Shown here piece by piece: positions 45,761 to 54,678 of a stretch of 64,000 nt of DNA. Below the pieces are notes generated by a model. The model was not told the DNA's origin. It was given only the letters and a program-made list of their open reading frames with translations, and searched no databases. How positions within the stretch are numbered: the stretch's first letter is position 1; every line of letters starts with the position of its first letter. Location of the stretch: positions 817,501 to 881,500 of the forward strand of contig NZ_CP036313.1 of the NCBI RefSeq assembly GCF_004319545.1. The letters run 5' to 3'. Source of the stretch: Desulfobacter hydrogenophilus. GTDB taxonomy: Bacteria > Desulfobacterota > Desulfobacteria > Desulfobacterales > Desulfobacteraceae. A program made the translations under genes and the position numbers.

Positions 45761-46918
45761 TTACCTGAACCATTTACGCTTACCTGACGGCTGCTCCTCC
45801 GGCTCCGGGGCCTGGTCCACCATAAGCCGCTGTTTCATCAAATTTTTGTTTTTTGCCGCACTGATAGACGTTTCCACCGAAATTTTACCGGCCTTAACCA
45901 GCTTAATCAGGTGTTGCTCCATGGTCATCATGCCATCGTTAAACCCGGTTTCAATATTTGAATAGATCATGTCGTCCTTGGCCTGGCGGATGAGATTGGC
46001 TATGCCGGGTGTGGCAAACATCACCTCCACACCCGGAATCCGGCCGGTGTTCCCGGCATTGGGCAAAAGCCGCTGGGAAACCACCGCTTTCAAGGTGGAT
46101 GCCAGCTGCTGGCGGATCTGGGGCTGCTCACCGGCCGGAAATGCCCCCACCAGCCGGTTAATGGTGGAGACACAATCCCGGGAGTGAAGGGTGGAAAAGA
46201 CAAGATGTCCAGTCTCGGCCGCCATAATCGCCGTGCGCATGGTTTCAAGATCCCGCATCTCGCCCACCAGAATCACATCCGGATCGGCACGCAGTGAATC
46301 GCGCAGGGCCGAGGCAAAGGAGGGCACATCCGAATACAGCTCCCGCTGGTTGATAATGCTTTTGCGGTTTTCATGCACATATTCAATGGGGTCCTCAATG
46401 GTGATGATGTGGTGGCTCAAGGTGTCATTGATCTGGTGGATCACCGTGGCCAGGGTGGTGGACTTACCGGACCCTGTTACCCCTGTGACCAAAACCAGGC
46501 CGTCCCGGATATGGGGCAGCCTGGACAGGCTTTCGGGAAGCCCTAAAGATTCAAATGTAGGAATGCCCGCCGCCAGCAGTCGAAACGCCGCCGACAGGGA
46601 CCCGCGCTGGTAATAAATGGCCACACGGAATCTGCCCACATCATTGATGCTCACGGCAAAGTCCACGGATTTTTTCTCTTCCAGCACCTGGCGGTAGCGC
46701 TCGGTGAGCACCTGATCCATGAGCTGAGATATCTCTTTCGATGAATAGGGCGCATGTCCCGGGTGGGGCACAATCTTGCCCTTGACCCGGTACATGGGCG
46801 GCATATTCGCAGCCAGGTGAAGGTCGGACGCCCCCATTTTCATGGTCTGGGTAAACAATACCTTGATATCTTCCTCTTTTTTCTCTGCACCAAAGGGAAG
46901 TTCCACGCATACTTTCAT
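45761..46918 (-). CDS. pilT: PilT/PilU-type retraction ATPase
   Basis: A 385-aa hexameric ATPase that depolymerises type IV pili. Motifs: TGVTGSGKSTTL (Walker A), ITIEDPIEYVH (Asp box), LRADPDVILVGEMRD (Walker B) and the His box HLVFSTLHSRD. The N-terminal MGASDLHLAANMPPMYRVKG is the usual PilT PAS-like domain. The AIRNLIRE motif that marks PilT proper appears here as GIANLIRQAKDDM. Its presence indicates dynamic pili rather than a pure type II secretion system. GAGG precedes the ATG. Confidence 0.93.
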   Translation of the reverse strand: MKVCVELPFGAEKKEEDIKVLFTQTMKMGASDLHLAANMPPMYRVKGKIVPHPGHAPYSSKEISQLMDQVLTERYRQVLEEKKSVDFAVSINDVGRFRVAIYYQRGSLSAAFRLLAAGIPTFESLGLPESLSRLPHIRDGLVLVTGVTGSGKSTTLATVIHQINDTLSHHIITIEDPIEYVHENRKSIINQRELYSDVPSFASALRDSLRADPDVILVGEMRDLETMRTAIMAAETGHLVFSTLHSRDCVSTINRLVGAFPAGEQPQIRQQLASTLKAVVSQRLLPNAGNTGRIPGVEVMFATPGIANLIRQAKDDMIYSNIETGFNDGMMTMEQHLIKLVKAGKISVETSISAAKNKNLMKQRLMVDQAPEPEEQPSGKRKWFR

Positions 46919-47030
46919 AATACCGCCTCAATGCCGTTATCGCCTGTTTATACCATTCTTGAGCTTGATTCTATTGTCGGCCATTTTTCGTAGGGGCAAT
47001 CCCCCATTCTGCTTGATCTTAATTTTACCA

Positions 47031-48977
47031 TTACTTATCCCCCTCATCGGTCAACAGATTATCCTTGCCTTCAATGATGGTACTGTGCGAGCTTCTGCGT
47101 TTAAGAAACTGATCGGTTTCCTCTCCGGCAAGTCCGGGATGATTGATGATATGGGGGGTAAGGATGATCACAGTTTCGGTCTTTTGGGTTTCATCATTTT
47201 CCTGGCGGAACAGGTATTTAATCAACGGGATATCCCCTAAAATCGGGGTCTTTATCACCGAATTGTCCACGGTTTCCCGGATAATACCGCCCAGGGCAAT
47301 GGTCTGCCCGGACTTGGCCGTGACAATGGAGTCAATCTCGCTTTTGGTCTGACCGTCCAGGGGAAACTCTATTATATTTCCATAGTCATCGGACAGGCTG
47401 ATCGAAGTCATGCTGTACTGGGCCGATGAAATTTCGGCTTCGATATCCATGGTCACGGTATTGTCTTCATTGATGAACGTGGATATCTCAAGATCCGTGC
47501 CAAGCTCTTCGCGCAGGATATCCACAATAAAGGTGTTGATGGTTTCCCCGTCTCCAATGGTAACGGTCTCCTTGGACACATCGTCGCGCAGGGGCACCTC
47601 CTCTCCCACAAAAAAGTTCACCGTGGCATTATTGGCGCACATCAAAAAAGGTGAGGATATGGTATTGGCACGGCCTTCGGATTCATAAAAGGATATGGTT
47701 GCCTGGATATTGTCAAAGGATATGGTCCCGCCCAGTGAGGAGGCCGAGGCCACCCCCGAAGCAAGCGTGCTTAATGACCCCCCTTCATACACAATCTCGC
47801 CGGGGTTAATGCGGCTGTCCACGGTGTTACCGGAATAGTCCCCGTAATTGAACTGAAAAAAACTTTCAAATTCATCGTCCAGGGTGATCTGCAGGATTCT
47901 CACCTCCAGCAGCACCTGGCTTGTGGGGGTGTCCAGGGTTTCAATAATTTTGGCCATCTCATTGAGCAGACTCTCATCCAAAGACCGGGCAATGATACAG
48001 TTATTCCGCTTAAATACCGTAAGAATGGCCAGCAGCGGCTTTTTACTCTTGGATTCTGTCGTTTTGTCACTGCTGTTCGCGGCAGACACGGCAGCCGCTG
48101 CAGCGGAAAGGGCATCCTGAACAGCCTGCTGCTGGTCGGCCTGGGCCCTGCTGCTGCGGTCCATCTGATTGCCTAACTGACTCATCAACACAATGCGCTG
48201 GGATGAGGAATTGTCCAGGTCCGGGCCGTCATATTCTCCGTCCAGGTCCACCTCTTCTTCGGGATCCAAATGGCCGTACACCTCTTCATCTTCAATGGCG
48301 GAAAGATATACCTCCGAGCCCATGAGCGCCTGGATGATCTTGGCCATATCCGCCGCATTGGTATATTTGATGGAAAACGCGCGGGTGTGCTCGGTCTGGC
48401 GGATTTCAATATCATCCACATACTCTTTCCGGGTCATGAGTGTAACAATGTTATGCCCCTCCCGGTACCACAGATTGTTCAACCGGCAGATGGTTTCAAG
48501 GGCGGATCGCAGGCTGATATCCTGCATGTATATACTGATTTTTATATTTTCAATGGTTTTGGTGGGCACCACGTTGGTGCCGCACAAACGGGTGAGAAGT
48601 TCGGTGATCTGGCGCACGGGCACATCATTTAAAATCAGGGAATTAATGGTCTGGGACATGCCCTTAAGGTTCTGATTTACGGGGGGCTTGCCGCTAAGCA
48701 TTTTTCTGGCCTTTGCCGGGTCAACCTTTTCACCTTTAATGATCTTAACAATGGGCTTTTCTCCGTTGGGATACAGATCTGCCATGGTGGGATGTTGTTT
48801 CACCTCCCCGTCTATGGCCATGCGGGTATTATAAGGATTGGTCGATTCCAGGGCATCCGGGCTTTTGGGCCTTGGGTCATAACATCCGGCCACCATCAAA
48901 CTGACCAGTACAAGGCATGCCCATACCAAGCGGCAACCGCCGTCCTTTTTCTTTTTTGTTTCCAGTTTCTTGCTCAC
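47031..48977 (-). CDS. Secretin (MshL/PilQ/GspD type), lipoprotein
   Basis: The outer-membrane pore of the apparatus, 648 aa. A lipobox VAGC (Cys32) follows a hydrophobic leader. An STN/N0-type domain (ISIYMQDISLRSALETICRL) precedes a repeat region and the C-terminal secretin domain with TVNFFVGEEVPL, SGQTIALGGIIRE, IPLIKYLF and TVIILTPHII. A long Asp/Glu-rich insert plus Ala-rich SAAAAAVSAANSS lies near residue 240-300. The start is GTG at 48977 in GGAGGTCAAGTGAGC, overlapping the stop of the PilP gene by 4 bp. The domain order resembles MshL. Confidence 0.92.
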   Translation of the reverse strand: MSKKLETKKKKDGGCRLVWACLVLVSLMVAGCYDPRPKSPDALESTNPYNTRMAIDGEVKQHPTMADLYPNGEKPIVKIIKGEKVDPAKARKMLSGKPPVNQNLKGMSQTINSLILNDVPVRQITELLTRLCGTNVVPTKTIENIKISIYMQDISLRSALETICRLNNLWYREGHNIVTLMTRKEYVDDIEIRQTEHTRAFSIKYTNAADMAKIIQALMGSEVYLSAIEDEEVYGHLDPEEEVDLDGEYDGPDLDNSSSQRIVLMSQLGNQMDRSSRAQADQQQAVQDALSAAAAAVSAANSSDKTTESKSKKPLLAILTVFKRNNCIIARSLDESLLNEMAKIIETLDTPTSQVLLEVRILQITLDDEFESFFQFNYGDYSGNTVDSRINPGEIVYEGGSLSTLASGVASASSLGGTISFDNIQATISFYESEGRANTISSPFLMCANNATVNFFVGEEVPLRDDVSKETVTIGDGETINTFIVDILREELGTDLEISTFINEDNTVTMDIEAEISSAQYSMTSISLSDDYGNIIEFPLDGQTKSEIDSIVTAKSGQTIALGGIIRETVDNSVIKTPILGDIPLIKYLFRQENDETQKTETVIILTPHIINHPGLAGEETDQFLKRRSSHSTIIEGKDNLLTDEGDK

Positions 48978-49336
48978 TTGACCTCCACCTCATACGTCTT
49001 CCCGTTACCGGCTTTTAAAAGAATGCTCCGGTTTTTGATTTGGGTAATCCGGTATATATGCTCCATCCCGTGAAGGGACACAATGACCCTGGAACCTTTG
49101 GAATACACCGCGGACGGCCGTTCGGGATCTGTTCGCACAATGACGTTTCCATGGGCCTTTGTGGTGATCAGGCCGATGATTTCAATTTGCTGTTTGGCTG
49201 TTTCATAGTTGTAAAGAGCCGTGGGCGGGACTGCAGGTTCGTCAAACGGGCTTCGCTCTGCTGCCGGTAAAAAATCCGGAAGGCCCGTGGCAAGCACAAA
49301 GAGAAACAGGATCAGGCTGATTATTTTGATTTGCAT
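48974..49336 (-). CDS. PilP-like pilot/assembly protein
   Basis: A 120-aa exported protein: signal peptide at 1-25, then an unstructured Pro-rich linker and a small beta-domain (IEIIGLITTKAHGNVIVRTD, MEHIYRITQIKNRSILLK, YEVEV) like the PilP/GspC HR domain. It would link the inner-membrane PilN/PilO proteins to the secretin. The second ATG (49336) is chosen because AGAGGA lies 8 bp before it. Its stop overlaps the secretin start. Confidence 0.8.
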   Translation of the reverse strand: MQIKIISLILFLFVLATGLPDFLPAAERSPFDEPAVPPTALYNYETAKQQIEIIGLITTKAHGNVIVRTDPERPSAVYSKGSRVIVSLHGMEHIYRITQIKNRSILLKAGNGKTYEVEVK

Positions 49337-49361
49337 GGCTATCCTCTGGGTCATTGGAAAT

Positions 49362-49904
49362 TTAAATTTTCAGGGTAAAGGCAATGGTCAAGGGCAAGGA
49401 TTTCACACCTGAACTTGCGATCCGGATGCCGGAGACCTCCACGGCATCGCGGAGCTGTTCAAGTTCCTTTAAAAAGGTGACAAAACCTGTAAAATCACCT
49501 TTGATATTCATGTCAAAAGGCGACCAGTCAATGTATTTTCCCGGTTCCCGTTCCTTGGGAACAATGGAGAGCGCTTTAAGATCATTCATGACCATGATGG
49601 TGGAAATCTTACTTAAAAGCGCGGCAATCTCATCCGGATGGCCTGTATTTATATTAAGGTGGCCTGTCTCTTGGCGCAGTTCATCCAGGCGCTTTTTGTC
49701 CTGTTCAATGCTTTTTTCCAACTGAAACAGCGGCGGGATATCTTTGAGCTTGTTCAATTCGGCCACCACCTTGTTACGTTTTTTTAAGGTGGTGGTGAGC
49801 ACCTTGGTCTGGGGGTCATACATGTATTTCATATAAAAAAAGGTACAGGCAATGATCAGGGCGGCTGCCAGTCCGAATTTTTCAAGGTTGGTCATGGATT
49901 TCAT
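49362..49904 (-). CDS. PilO-like inner-membrane protein
   Basis: A 180-aa bitopic protein: one TM at about 9-27, a coiled coil (LTTTLKKRNKVVAELNKL to about residue 80) and a ferredoxin-like C-terminal domain (FDMNIKGDFTGFVTFLKELE). This is the standard PilO/GspM layout; with PilN it forms the inner-membrane alignment complex. It overlaps the PilM-PilN gene as ATGA. Confidence 0.85.
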   Translation of the reverse strand: MKSMTNLEKFGLAAALIIACTFFYMKYMYDPQTKVLTTTLKKRNKVVAELNKLKDIPPLFQLEKSIEQDKKRLDELRQETGHLNINTGHPDEIAALLSKISTIMVMNDLKALSIVPKEREPGKYIDWSPFDMNIKGDFTGFVTFLKELEQLRDAVEVSGIRIASSGVKSLPLTIAFTLKI

Positions 49905-51412
49905 TGGATTGTCTCGCTTTGGGGGTTGATCTGAACCTGCATCACAAAGGCAAGCCGGGTTTCCCCCGCAGCCTCCAGGGATTTAAGCACCGCCGCCGTA
50001 CACCAGTCATTGTCCTGCATGGCAATGGCAAACCGGCCCACCCGGATCAGGTCCCAGGTCCGACCTGTGATGGTTAATGTATCCGGGGTATCGGGAGCCT
50101 GTTCCACCGCGTCCAAGACGAGGCCGTCGGGCACGGCCCGGGCGATCCCCTGGAAGCAGGTCACAAGGATTGCAAGTTTTTTGTCCGCAATTTCGTTTAC
50201 ATAGCTGATGCGTTCCTGGACCGTGCGGATATCGGTTTTCAACTGGGTGGATTTTTTGAGCAGGTCATCATATTTCTGGATGGTGGTTTTATTTTTTGAC
50301 ACTTCTGCCGCGTATTTTTTAATATCTGCCTTGAACTGCCGCTCCTGATATTTCATGAACTGGTTGTGGCCCAAAAGCCCTAGGGCCAGGATCGATGTGG
50401 CCACCAGGGGCATGACATAGACATTGCGCTTGATCTGCACGATCAAAGGCTCGGAATCATCAATGCCCACCTTCTGCATTTTTTTCCCGGCCAGTTCCCG
50501 GATACCCGCGCCCATGGCCGTGCCGAATACGGCATCGGCAGGATCAGTTTCTTTGTGGGTGATCTGAACGGCTTTTGACAACATTAAAGGCCGCGCCCCG
50601 GAAGGGGAGAGCCGGTTCAGGTAATCTACGATTTCCGGGATGGCGGCGCCTGGTCCGGTGAGGACCACAGGCTCATGGTCCGGGGCCTGGGTCAGGGTGA
50701 ACTTCAGGCTGTTTTCCAGGTCTGATGCGCCGATTGCCGATGCCAGGTGGGATTTAATGGCGTCACAGGTAAAGTTCAAGGTGGAAATCTGGTCCGGATG
50801 CCGCCCCTTAAAAATGGCAAAATTGGAGTAGTCCGTACCCATCTCCAGGATGGCCCTGGGGCTGTCCGGACTTTCCAGGAACAAGGGCATATAAAAACTG
50901 ACTTCCGGCGGATAAACCCGGACAAGCTTGAGGCCGGCTGCCTTGAACCGCTCCCGGACCGCCACATAGACATTTTTTTCAATGGCCGAGATGTTGACCA
51001 TAATCTCATCGGTCTCATCCTCGTACACAATTTCACCGGGGGATGGCTTGGGCCGGGTCTCTTTTTCCACACCCACCAGGGCATTGTTGCCGGAAATCCC
51101 GGTGTAGGATTCGATCTCCCATTTGGCCGCCTCGGACAACTGGTAATGGGACATGGCCGACACTTTTTTCCGGTCCATGAACAATTCTGTGGACCGGGCC
51201 AGGGCCGTGACATACACGGCATTTTTGCCCGTGTACTTGAGTGTATCCTTGAGTTCTTTTAAGCTGTCAATGGCCGGCAGGTCTTCATCGGGCTTGGACC
51301 GCTTCATCCCGGCATAATCCAGGACGGTTATCTTTTTGCCTCGGCCCTTGAGTACGACCCCCCGGATGAGTTCTGCACTGACTTCCACGGCCAGTATGGT
51401 CTGCTGGAGCAT
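49901..51412 (-). CDS. PilM-PilN fusion (GspL-like)
   Basis: A 503-aa protein. The first 300 residues are an actin-like PilM ATPase fold (ILAVEVSAELIRGVVL, AILEMGTDYSNFAIF, VVLTGPGAAIPEIVDYLN). A TM helix at about 318-338 is followed by a coiled coil and a PilN-like periplasmic ferredoxin domain (GLVLDAVEQAPDTPDTLTITG). In type IV pili these are normally two proteins, whereas the fused order recalls GspL. Starts 16 bp after the double-core pseudopilin gene. The ribosome site before the ATG is weak. Confidence 0.85.
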   Translation of the reverse strand: MLQQTILAVEVSAELIRGVVLKGRGKKITVLDYAGMKRSKPDEDLPAIDSLKELKDTLKYTGKNAVYVTALARSTELFMDRKKVSAMSHYQLSEAAKWEIESYTGISGNNALVGVEKETRPKPSPGEIVYEDETDEIMVNISAIEKNVYVAVRERFKAAGLKLVRVYPPEVSFYMPLFLESPDSPRAILEMGTDYSNFAIFKGRHPDQISTLNFTCDAIKSHLASAIGASDLENSLKFTLTQAPDHEPVVLTGPGAAIPEIVDYLNRLSPSGARPLMLSKAVQITHKETDPADAVFGTAMGAGIRELAGKKMQKVGIDDSEPLIVQIKRNVYVMPLVATSILALGLLGHNQFMKYQERQFKADIKKYAAEVSKNKTTIQKYDDLLKKSTQLKTDIRTVQERISYVNEIADKKLAILVTCFQGIARAVPDGLVLDAVEQAPDTPDTLTITGRTWDLIRVGRFAIAMQDNDWCTAAVLKSLEAAGETRLAFVMQVQINPQSETIQ

Positions 51413-51428
51413 AATCTATCCACAACAA

Positions 51429-53426
51429 TTAATAAGTTTGAAAAACAGCCGTATCCATCTCAATGGATTCCACTTCACCGGTGCCCGCCAGGGGCAAAAC
51501 CTTGAAAATTACCCGTTTAAAACTCTCTCCGGTATCAATCTCATCGTTTGAATCCGTATCGTTCCAGACCACAAGGGTTCTTGCACCCGTGGCCAGAGTG
51601 GTGGCCGAGGTGTCGCTGAAATCCAGGCAGGGAGTTCCGGGCCAGGTGCCGGTGCTCCAGTCGTCTAACGTCCCGTCACCGTCCTCGTCCGTCAGGGTGG
51701 AACAGGATAAAATGGTGTCCCCGGCAATGGTGCCGTCCACAAAAAGCCTGGCTTTGGTGGTCGTGGCCGTGGCATCAATAACAGTCAGGTTCCCCAGGGT
51801 CAGGTACCCCGGGCTGTAGGCGTAAGAGCGAATAAACACCACCTGATTGTCCTGGTTTTCTGTCAGGCTTGGGTCATAGGTGTCAATATCCAGGGTTTCT
51901 GTAAAATCATCGGGCTCGGCCTTGCTGCCGTCCACGGTGGTACCGAAGTCAAAGCGCCCGTCGCTGCCCCGGGACAGGATTAAAAGTTCCGGCCCTGAAT
52001 CATCCATGAAAAACAAAAGTGCATTGCCCCAGGCATCAACGATCACCTGATTTTCATCCCGGCCCCCGGGGACGGGGAAATAGGACCTGGCCCAGCCGAT
52101 GCCCCATTTTTTTTCATCCAGGTCGTCAGCAGAATCCTCTGCGTTAGGGGTCCGGGTCCATAGCCCCCGGGGCTGGCCCTTGGTATAGGGGGTACTGCTT
52201 GAATCCTGGTCATCCCATTGGGGTGTGGCATCGGTCTCCCACTGGAACAGGGCGGGCAGTTCAAGCAGGTCGCCGGTATATCCAGTATTCAGGTCGTTTG
52301 GGCTTTGGCCGATCAGGGCAAGGCGGACCGCCGACAAAATTGCAGTTGTGGCTGCCTCTTTCTCCTGTTCCTGCTGCTCAAACACGGTTTCATATTCATG
52401 GGAATAAATTTTCATCACGATATTATCCAGATTTTCATCCAGGGTATCGTCATATGCCTCTGACATGGTATCGGCTGCGTCCACGGCCCAGGTGTGGCCG
52501 GAGCAGGTGCCTTTGGTGGGATAGATTGCATCATAATCCGGGCCTTCGGACAGAATCCAGAAAATACTGGATCCCTCCCGGTCGGGGTCCTGGGTGATAA
52601 AAAAGCGCAAAGACCTGCCCCAGCCGTCCGTAAACCTGCCGTCATTATTCAGCAGCCGAAAGCTTTCCTTTTCATCAAAGAGCTCTCCCAGGGAAGCGTC
52701 ATAATCCCCGTCCTCCCATGTTTCCCAACCCGAGGCACTGATCCAGACCGGGGACAGGCTTTCATATTCAGTCGAATTTTGTGCATAATGCGCGCCCGGG
52801 TCTGATTTTCGTTCCTTGGGTTCAAGGATATAGGGCCCCTTCCAGTTGTCGCCTTCGGTGGCCCCGGGTGCTGTATGGGTGCCGATATCAAATCTTAAAT
52901 CTTCGGTGTAAAAAGTCCACAACCCCCTGGGCTGGCCCTCGTTTTCCGTTTCAAGGCCGCCGGTATGGTCATAGTTGTTCGTGGTATCGTCCGTCAGCTT
53001 CCGGTACGGGGGTAGCCACTGCCACCGGTCCTTAACAAATTCGCCCGAGGGCCGGAAGAATACATAATCCGGGTTCATGGTGTAATCCGGGCCCTGGCCC
53101 AGTCCGGCGGACAGATTTTCAGGATCATCATCATCCCAGTCCGTGCTCGCAAAGCTGGGCTTAACCTCGGCCCGGGCTTCCCAGAGATCCGGAAATTTTT
53201 TCATGTCCTTCACATACCCGCCGATCACCCGCTGCCCGGTATCGTCATACACCCCGGCAGGGCCCATGATGGCTTCCCGGATCTGCTCCATGGTCTCCAT
53301 GGTGATCTGCCGTCTTTTGTTATTGTCCAGCATCCCCAGGCCGGACCAGGCCATGGCGGATATCATTCCCAGCAGAAAAATCACGATCAGGACCTCAAGC
53401 AGGGTAAAGCCTGACTGGCTGATCAT
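51429..53426 (-). CDS. Very large pseudopilin with two GspG-like cores
   Basis: A 665-aa protein with a class III leader MISQSG followed by FTLLEVLIVIFLLGM, the prepilin peptidase site and N-terminal helix. Two segments look like separate GspG-type cores: DGRFTDGWGRSLRFFITQ ending ILSEGPDYD, and VDAWGNALLFFMDDSG ending ILSRGSDGRFD. Each is preceded by a GQPRGLWT segment, suggesting an internal duplication. A C-terminal 170-residue beta-rich domain with DTDSNDEIDTGE acidic repeats follows. An upstream in-frame extension to 53555 is translated repeat DNA and is excluded. No strong ribosome site precedes the ATG at 53426. Confidence 0.82.
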   Translation of the reverse strand: MISQSGFTLLEVLIVIFLLGMISAMAWSGLGMLDNNKRRQITMETMEQIREAIMGPAGVYDDTGQRVIGGYVKDMKKFPDLWEARAEVKPSFASTDWDDDDPENLSAGLGQGPDYTMNPDYVFFRPSGEFVKDRWQWLPPYRKLTDDTTNNYDHTGGLETENEGQPRGLWTFYTEDLRFDIGTHTAPGATEGDNWKGPYILEPKERKSDPGAHYAQNSTEYESLSPVWISASGWETWEDGDYDASLGELFDEKESFRLLNNDGRFTDGWGRSLRFFITQDPDREGSSIFWILSEGPDYDAIYPTKGTCSGHTWAVDAADTMSEAYDDTLDENLDNIVMKIYSHEYETVFEQQEQEKEAATTAILSAVRLALIGQSPNDLNTGYTGDLLELPALFQWETDATPQWDDQDSSSTPYTKGQPRGLWTRTPNAEDSADDLDEKKWGIGWARSYFPVPGGRDENQVIVDAWGNALLFFMDDSGPELLILSRGSDGRFDFGTTVDGSKAEPDDFTETLDIDTYDPSLTENQDNQVVFIRSYAYSPGYLTLGNLTVIDATATTTKARLFVDGTIAGDTILSCSTLTDEDGDGTLDDWSTGTWPGTPCLDFSDTSATTLATGARTLVVWNDTDSNDEIDTGESFKRVIFKVLPLAGTGEVESIEMDTAVFQTY

Positions 53427-53447
53427 GAAATCGGCTTTTGATTTTTC

Positions 53448-53525
53448 ACCACGAAGAACACGAAGCGCACGAAGACGGCTGTGACATGTAGCCCTCCCCT
53501 TCGTGTGCTTCGTGTCCTTCGTGGT
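53448..53525. repeat. CACGAAG palindromic repeat
   Basis: Arms made of three CACGAAG-type heptads (CCACGAAG...ACACGAAG...GCACGAAG) face their complement across about 25 bp. Such CACGAAG clusters are a common interspersed repeat in deltaproteobacterial and related genomes. It lies between two pseudopilin genes and, if translated, gives the typical TTKDTKHTKG peptide, which explains the spurious N-terminal extension of the downstream frame. Confidence 0.7.
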
Positions 53526-53551
53526 AAATAAAAAAATCGGCTTCATGTTAA

Positions 53552-54526
53552 TCAACTCCCGATATCCCCGTCCGAATCAAAGTCAATGCCCCAGAAGCCG
53601 GCCCCGGAAGAGGGATGAAACTTTTCCCCGATGCTATTGATCACCGTAAAAAAGGCCGGGTCCTGGGCCTCGTACAGATTGGTCTCACGCGCCTTTGCCA
53701 GGGACAGGTCCGCTACTGTCGCACTGGTGGAACTGTCCATGGCAAAACTGGTGAACAGATCTGAACCCAGGGGATTGTCTGTTTCCAGCCGGTTGGATGT
53801 GGCCGAAAGCCTTGGCAGAACAAGGGAATACCAGGCATAGTCAAAGTTGCGGGGCGCGCTGATCCCGTGGGGGCAGGTGGAGGCGTTAAAAATATAGCCT
53901 TCATTGATCAGATCGCTTTCCGGCCCCAGGCCGAACACAATGCAGAAATTAAGGTCGTTTTCTCCCCAGCCGGGTTCATCCATATCCACTTCGGAAGCGT
54001 CAATGCTTCCGTCATCATCACTATCCCCGCCCCCGATCATGAGCACGGCCGTGCCGGCATCTACCTTTTCCATGACAGGAGAGGGGTTGGAGACCGTGGA
54101 ATCATAAGCAGAGTTCAGATTGTACACATGGACAATGCCCATGGCCCGCAGTTCATCAGCCTCGGCCCCATTGAGATAGTGCACGGAAAGCCGGCACCGT
54201 TGGTCAAAGGCATATGCCAAGACTTCCATACCGTTGTCCGGGTCCTGGTCTGAAACCTGGGGTTTTAAATAATCGCCCGTACTTAAATCCGTTGACACCA
54301 AATTGATGAGCCCGCCCGGATACTTGCCGCTGTCCTGGGTATAGGCTGTTATAAATTTGATGAGCCTAGCCTCGTTCATGCGTCCTGCCGTATCGAGTCC
54401 TAAGGCGGAAAGACCTGCAAACCTGGGAGCGGCCATGGCCATGACAAAACCCAGGATAGAGAGGACCACCAAAACTTCAAGCAGAGTGAAGCCTTGCGCG
54501 CTATTGATTGACCGTTTTATTTTCAT
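53552..54526 (-). CDS. Pseudopilin, 324 aa
   Basis: Leader MKIKRSINSAQG then FTLLEVLVVLSILGFVMAMA, a canonical prepilin cleavage site and N-terminal helix. The remainder is a large secreted domain with acidic Asp-rich turns (GGGDSDDDGSIDASEVDMDE) and a C-terminal WGIDFDSDGDIGS ending. It is about twice the size of ordinary GspG/GspH. It resembles the pseudopilin encoded just upstream in the cleaved N-terminus and general plan (SDQDPDNGMEV vs SDQDPENGAEV), so they are probably duplicates. Confidence 0.9.
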   Translation of the reverse strand: MKIKRSINSAQGFTLLEVLVVLSILGFVMAMAAPRFAGLSALGLDTAGRMNEARLIKFITAYTQDSGKYPGGLINLVSTDLSTGDYLKPQVSDQDPDNGMEVLAYAFDQRCRLSVHYLNGAEADELRAMGIVHVYNLNSAYDSTVSNPSPVMEKVDAGTAVLMIGGGDSDDDGSIDASEVDMDEPGWGENDLNFCIVFGLGPESDLINEGYIFNASTCPHGISAPRNFDYAWYSLVLPRLSATSNRLETDNPLGSDLFTSFAMDSSTSATVADLSLAKARETNLYEAQDPAFFTVINSIGEKFHPSSGAGFWGIDFDSDGDIGS

Positions 54527-54629
54527 GGTTATATATCTTAAAAATTATTTTTCTTTCTTGCGTTCCTGTCCGGCTCAGGAGAAATTTCCCTAAAAAAAGA
54601 ATCGTCTCCTCAAACGGTCAGAAGAAAAT

Positions 54630-54651
54630 GGAGGACGCCGAAGCGCCCCCC
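54630..54651 (-). terminator. UUCG-loop terminator after the first pseudopilin gene
   Basis: A 9-bp stem with a TTCG tetraloop on the minus strand, followed by ATTTTCTTCTG, starts 28 bp past the stop of the pseudopilin gene at 54679. It is likely to end a share of transcripts, giving more of this pseudopilin than of the downstream genes. Confidence 0.7.
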
Positions 54652-54678
54652 ACTTTTACCGAATATCAACGAAGTTAA

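Noticed and set aside
53427..53555. N-terminal extension of the 665-aa pseudopilin to a 708-residue frame
   Set aside because: The added residues are a translation of the CACGAAG repeat, and the prepilin leader is correct from 53426.
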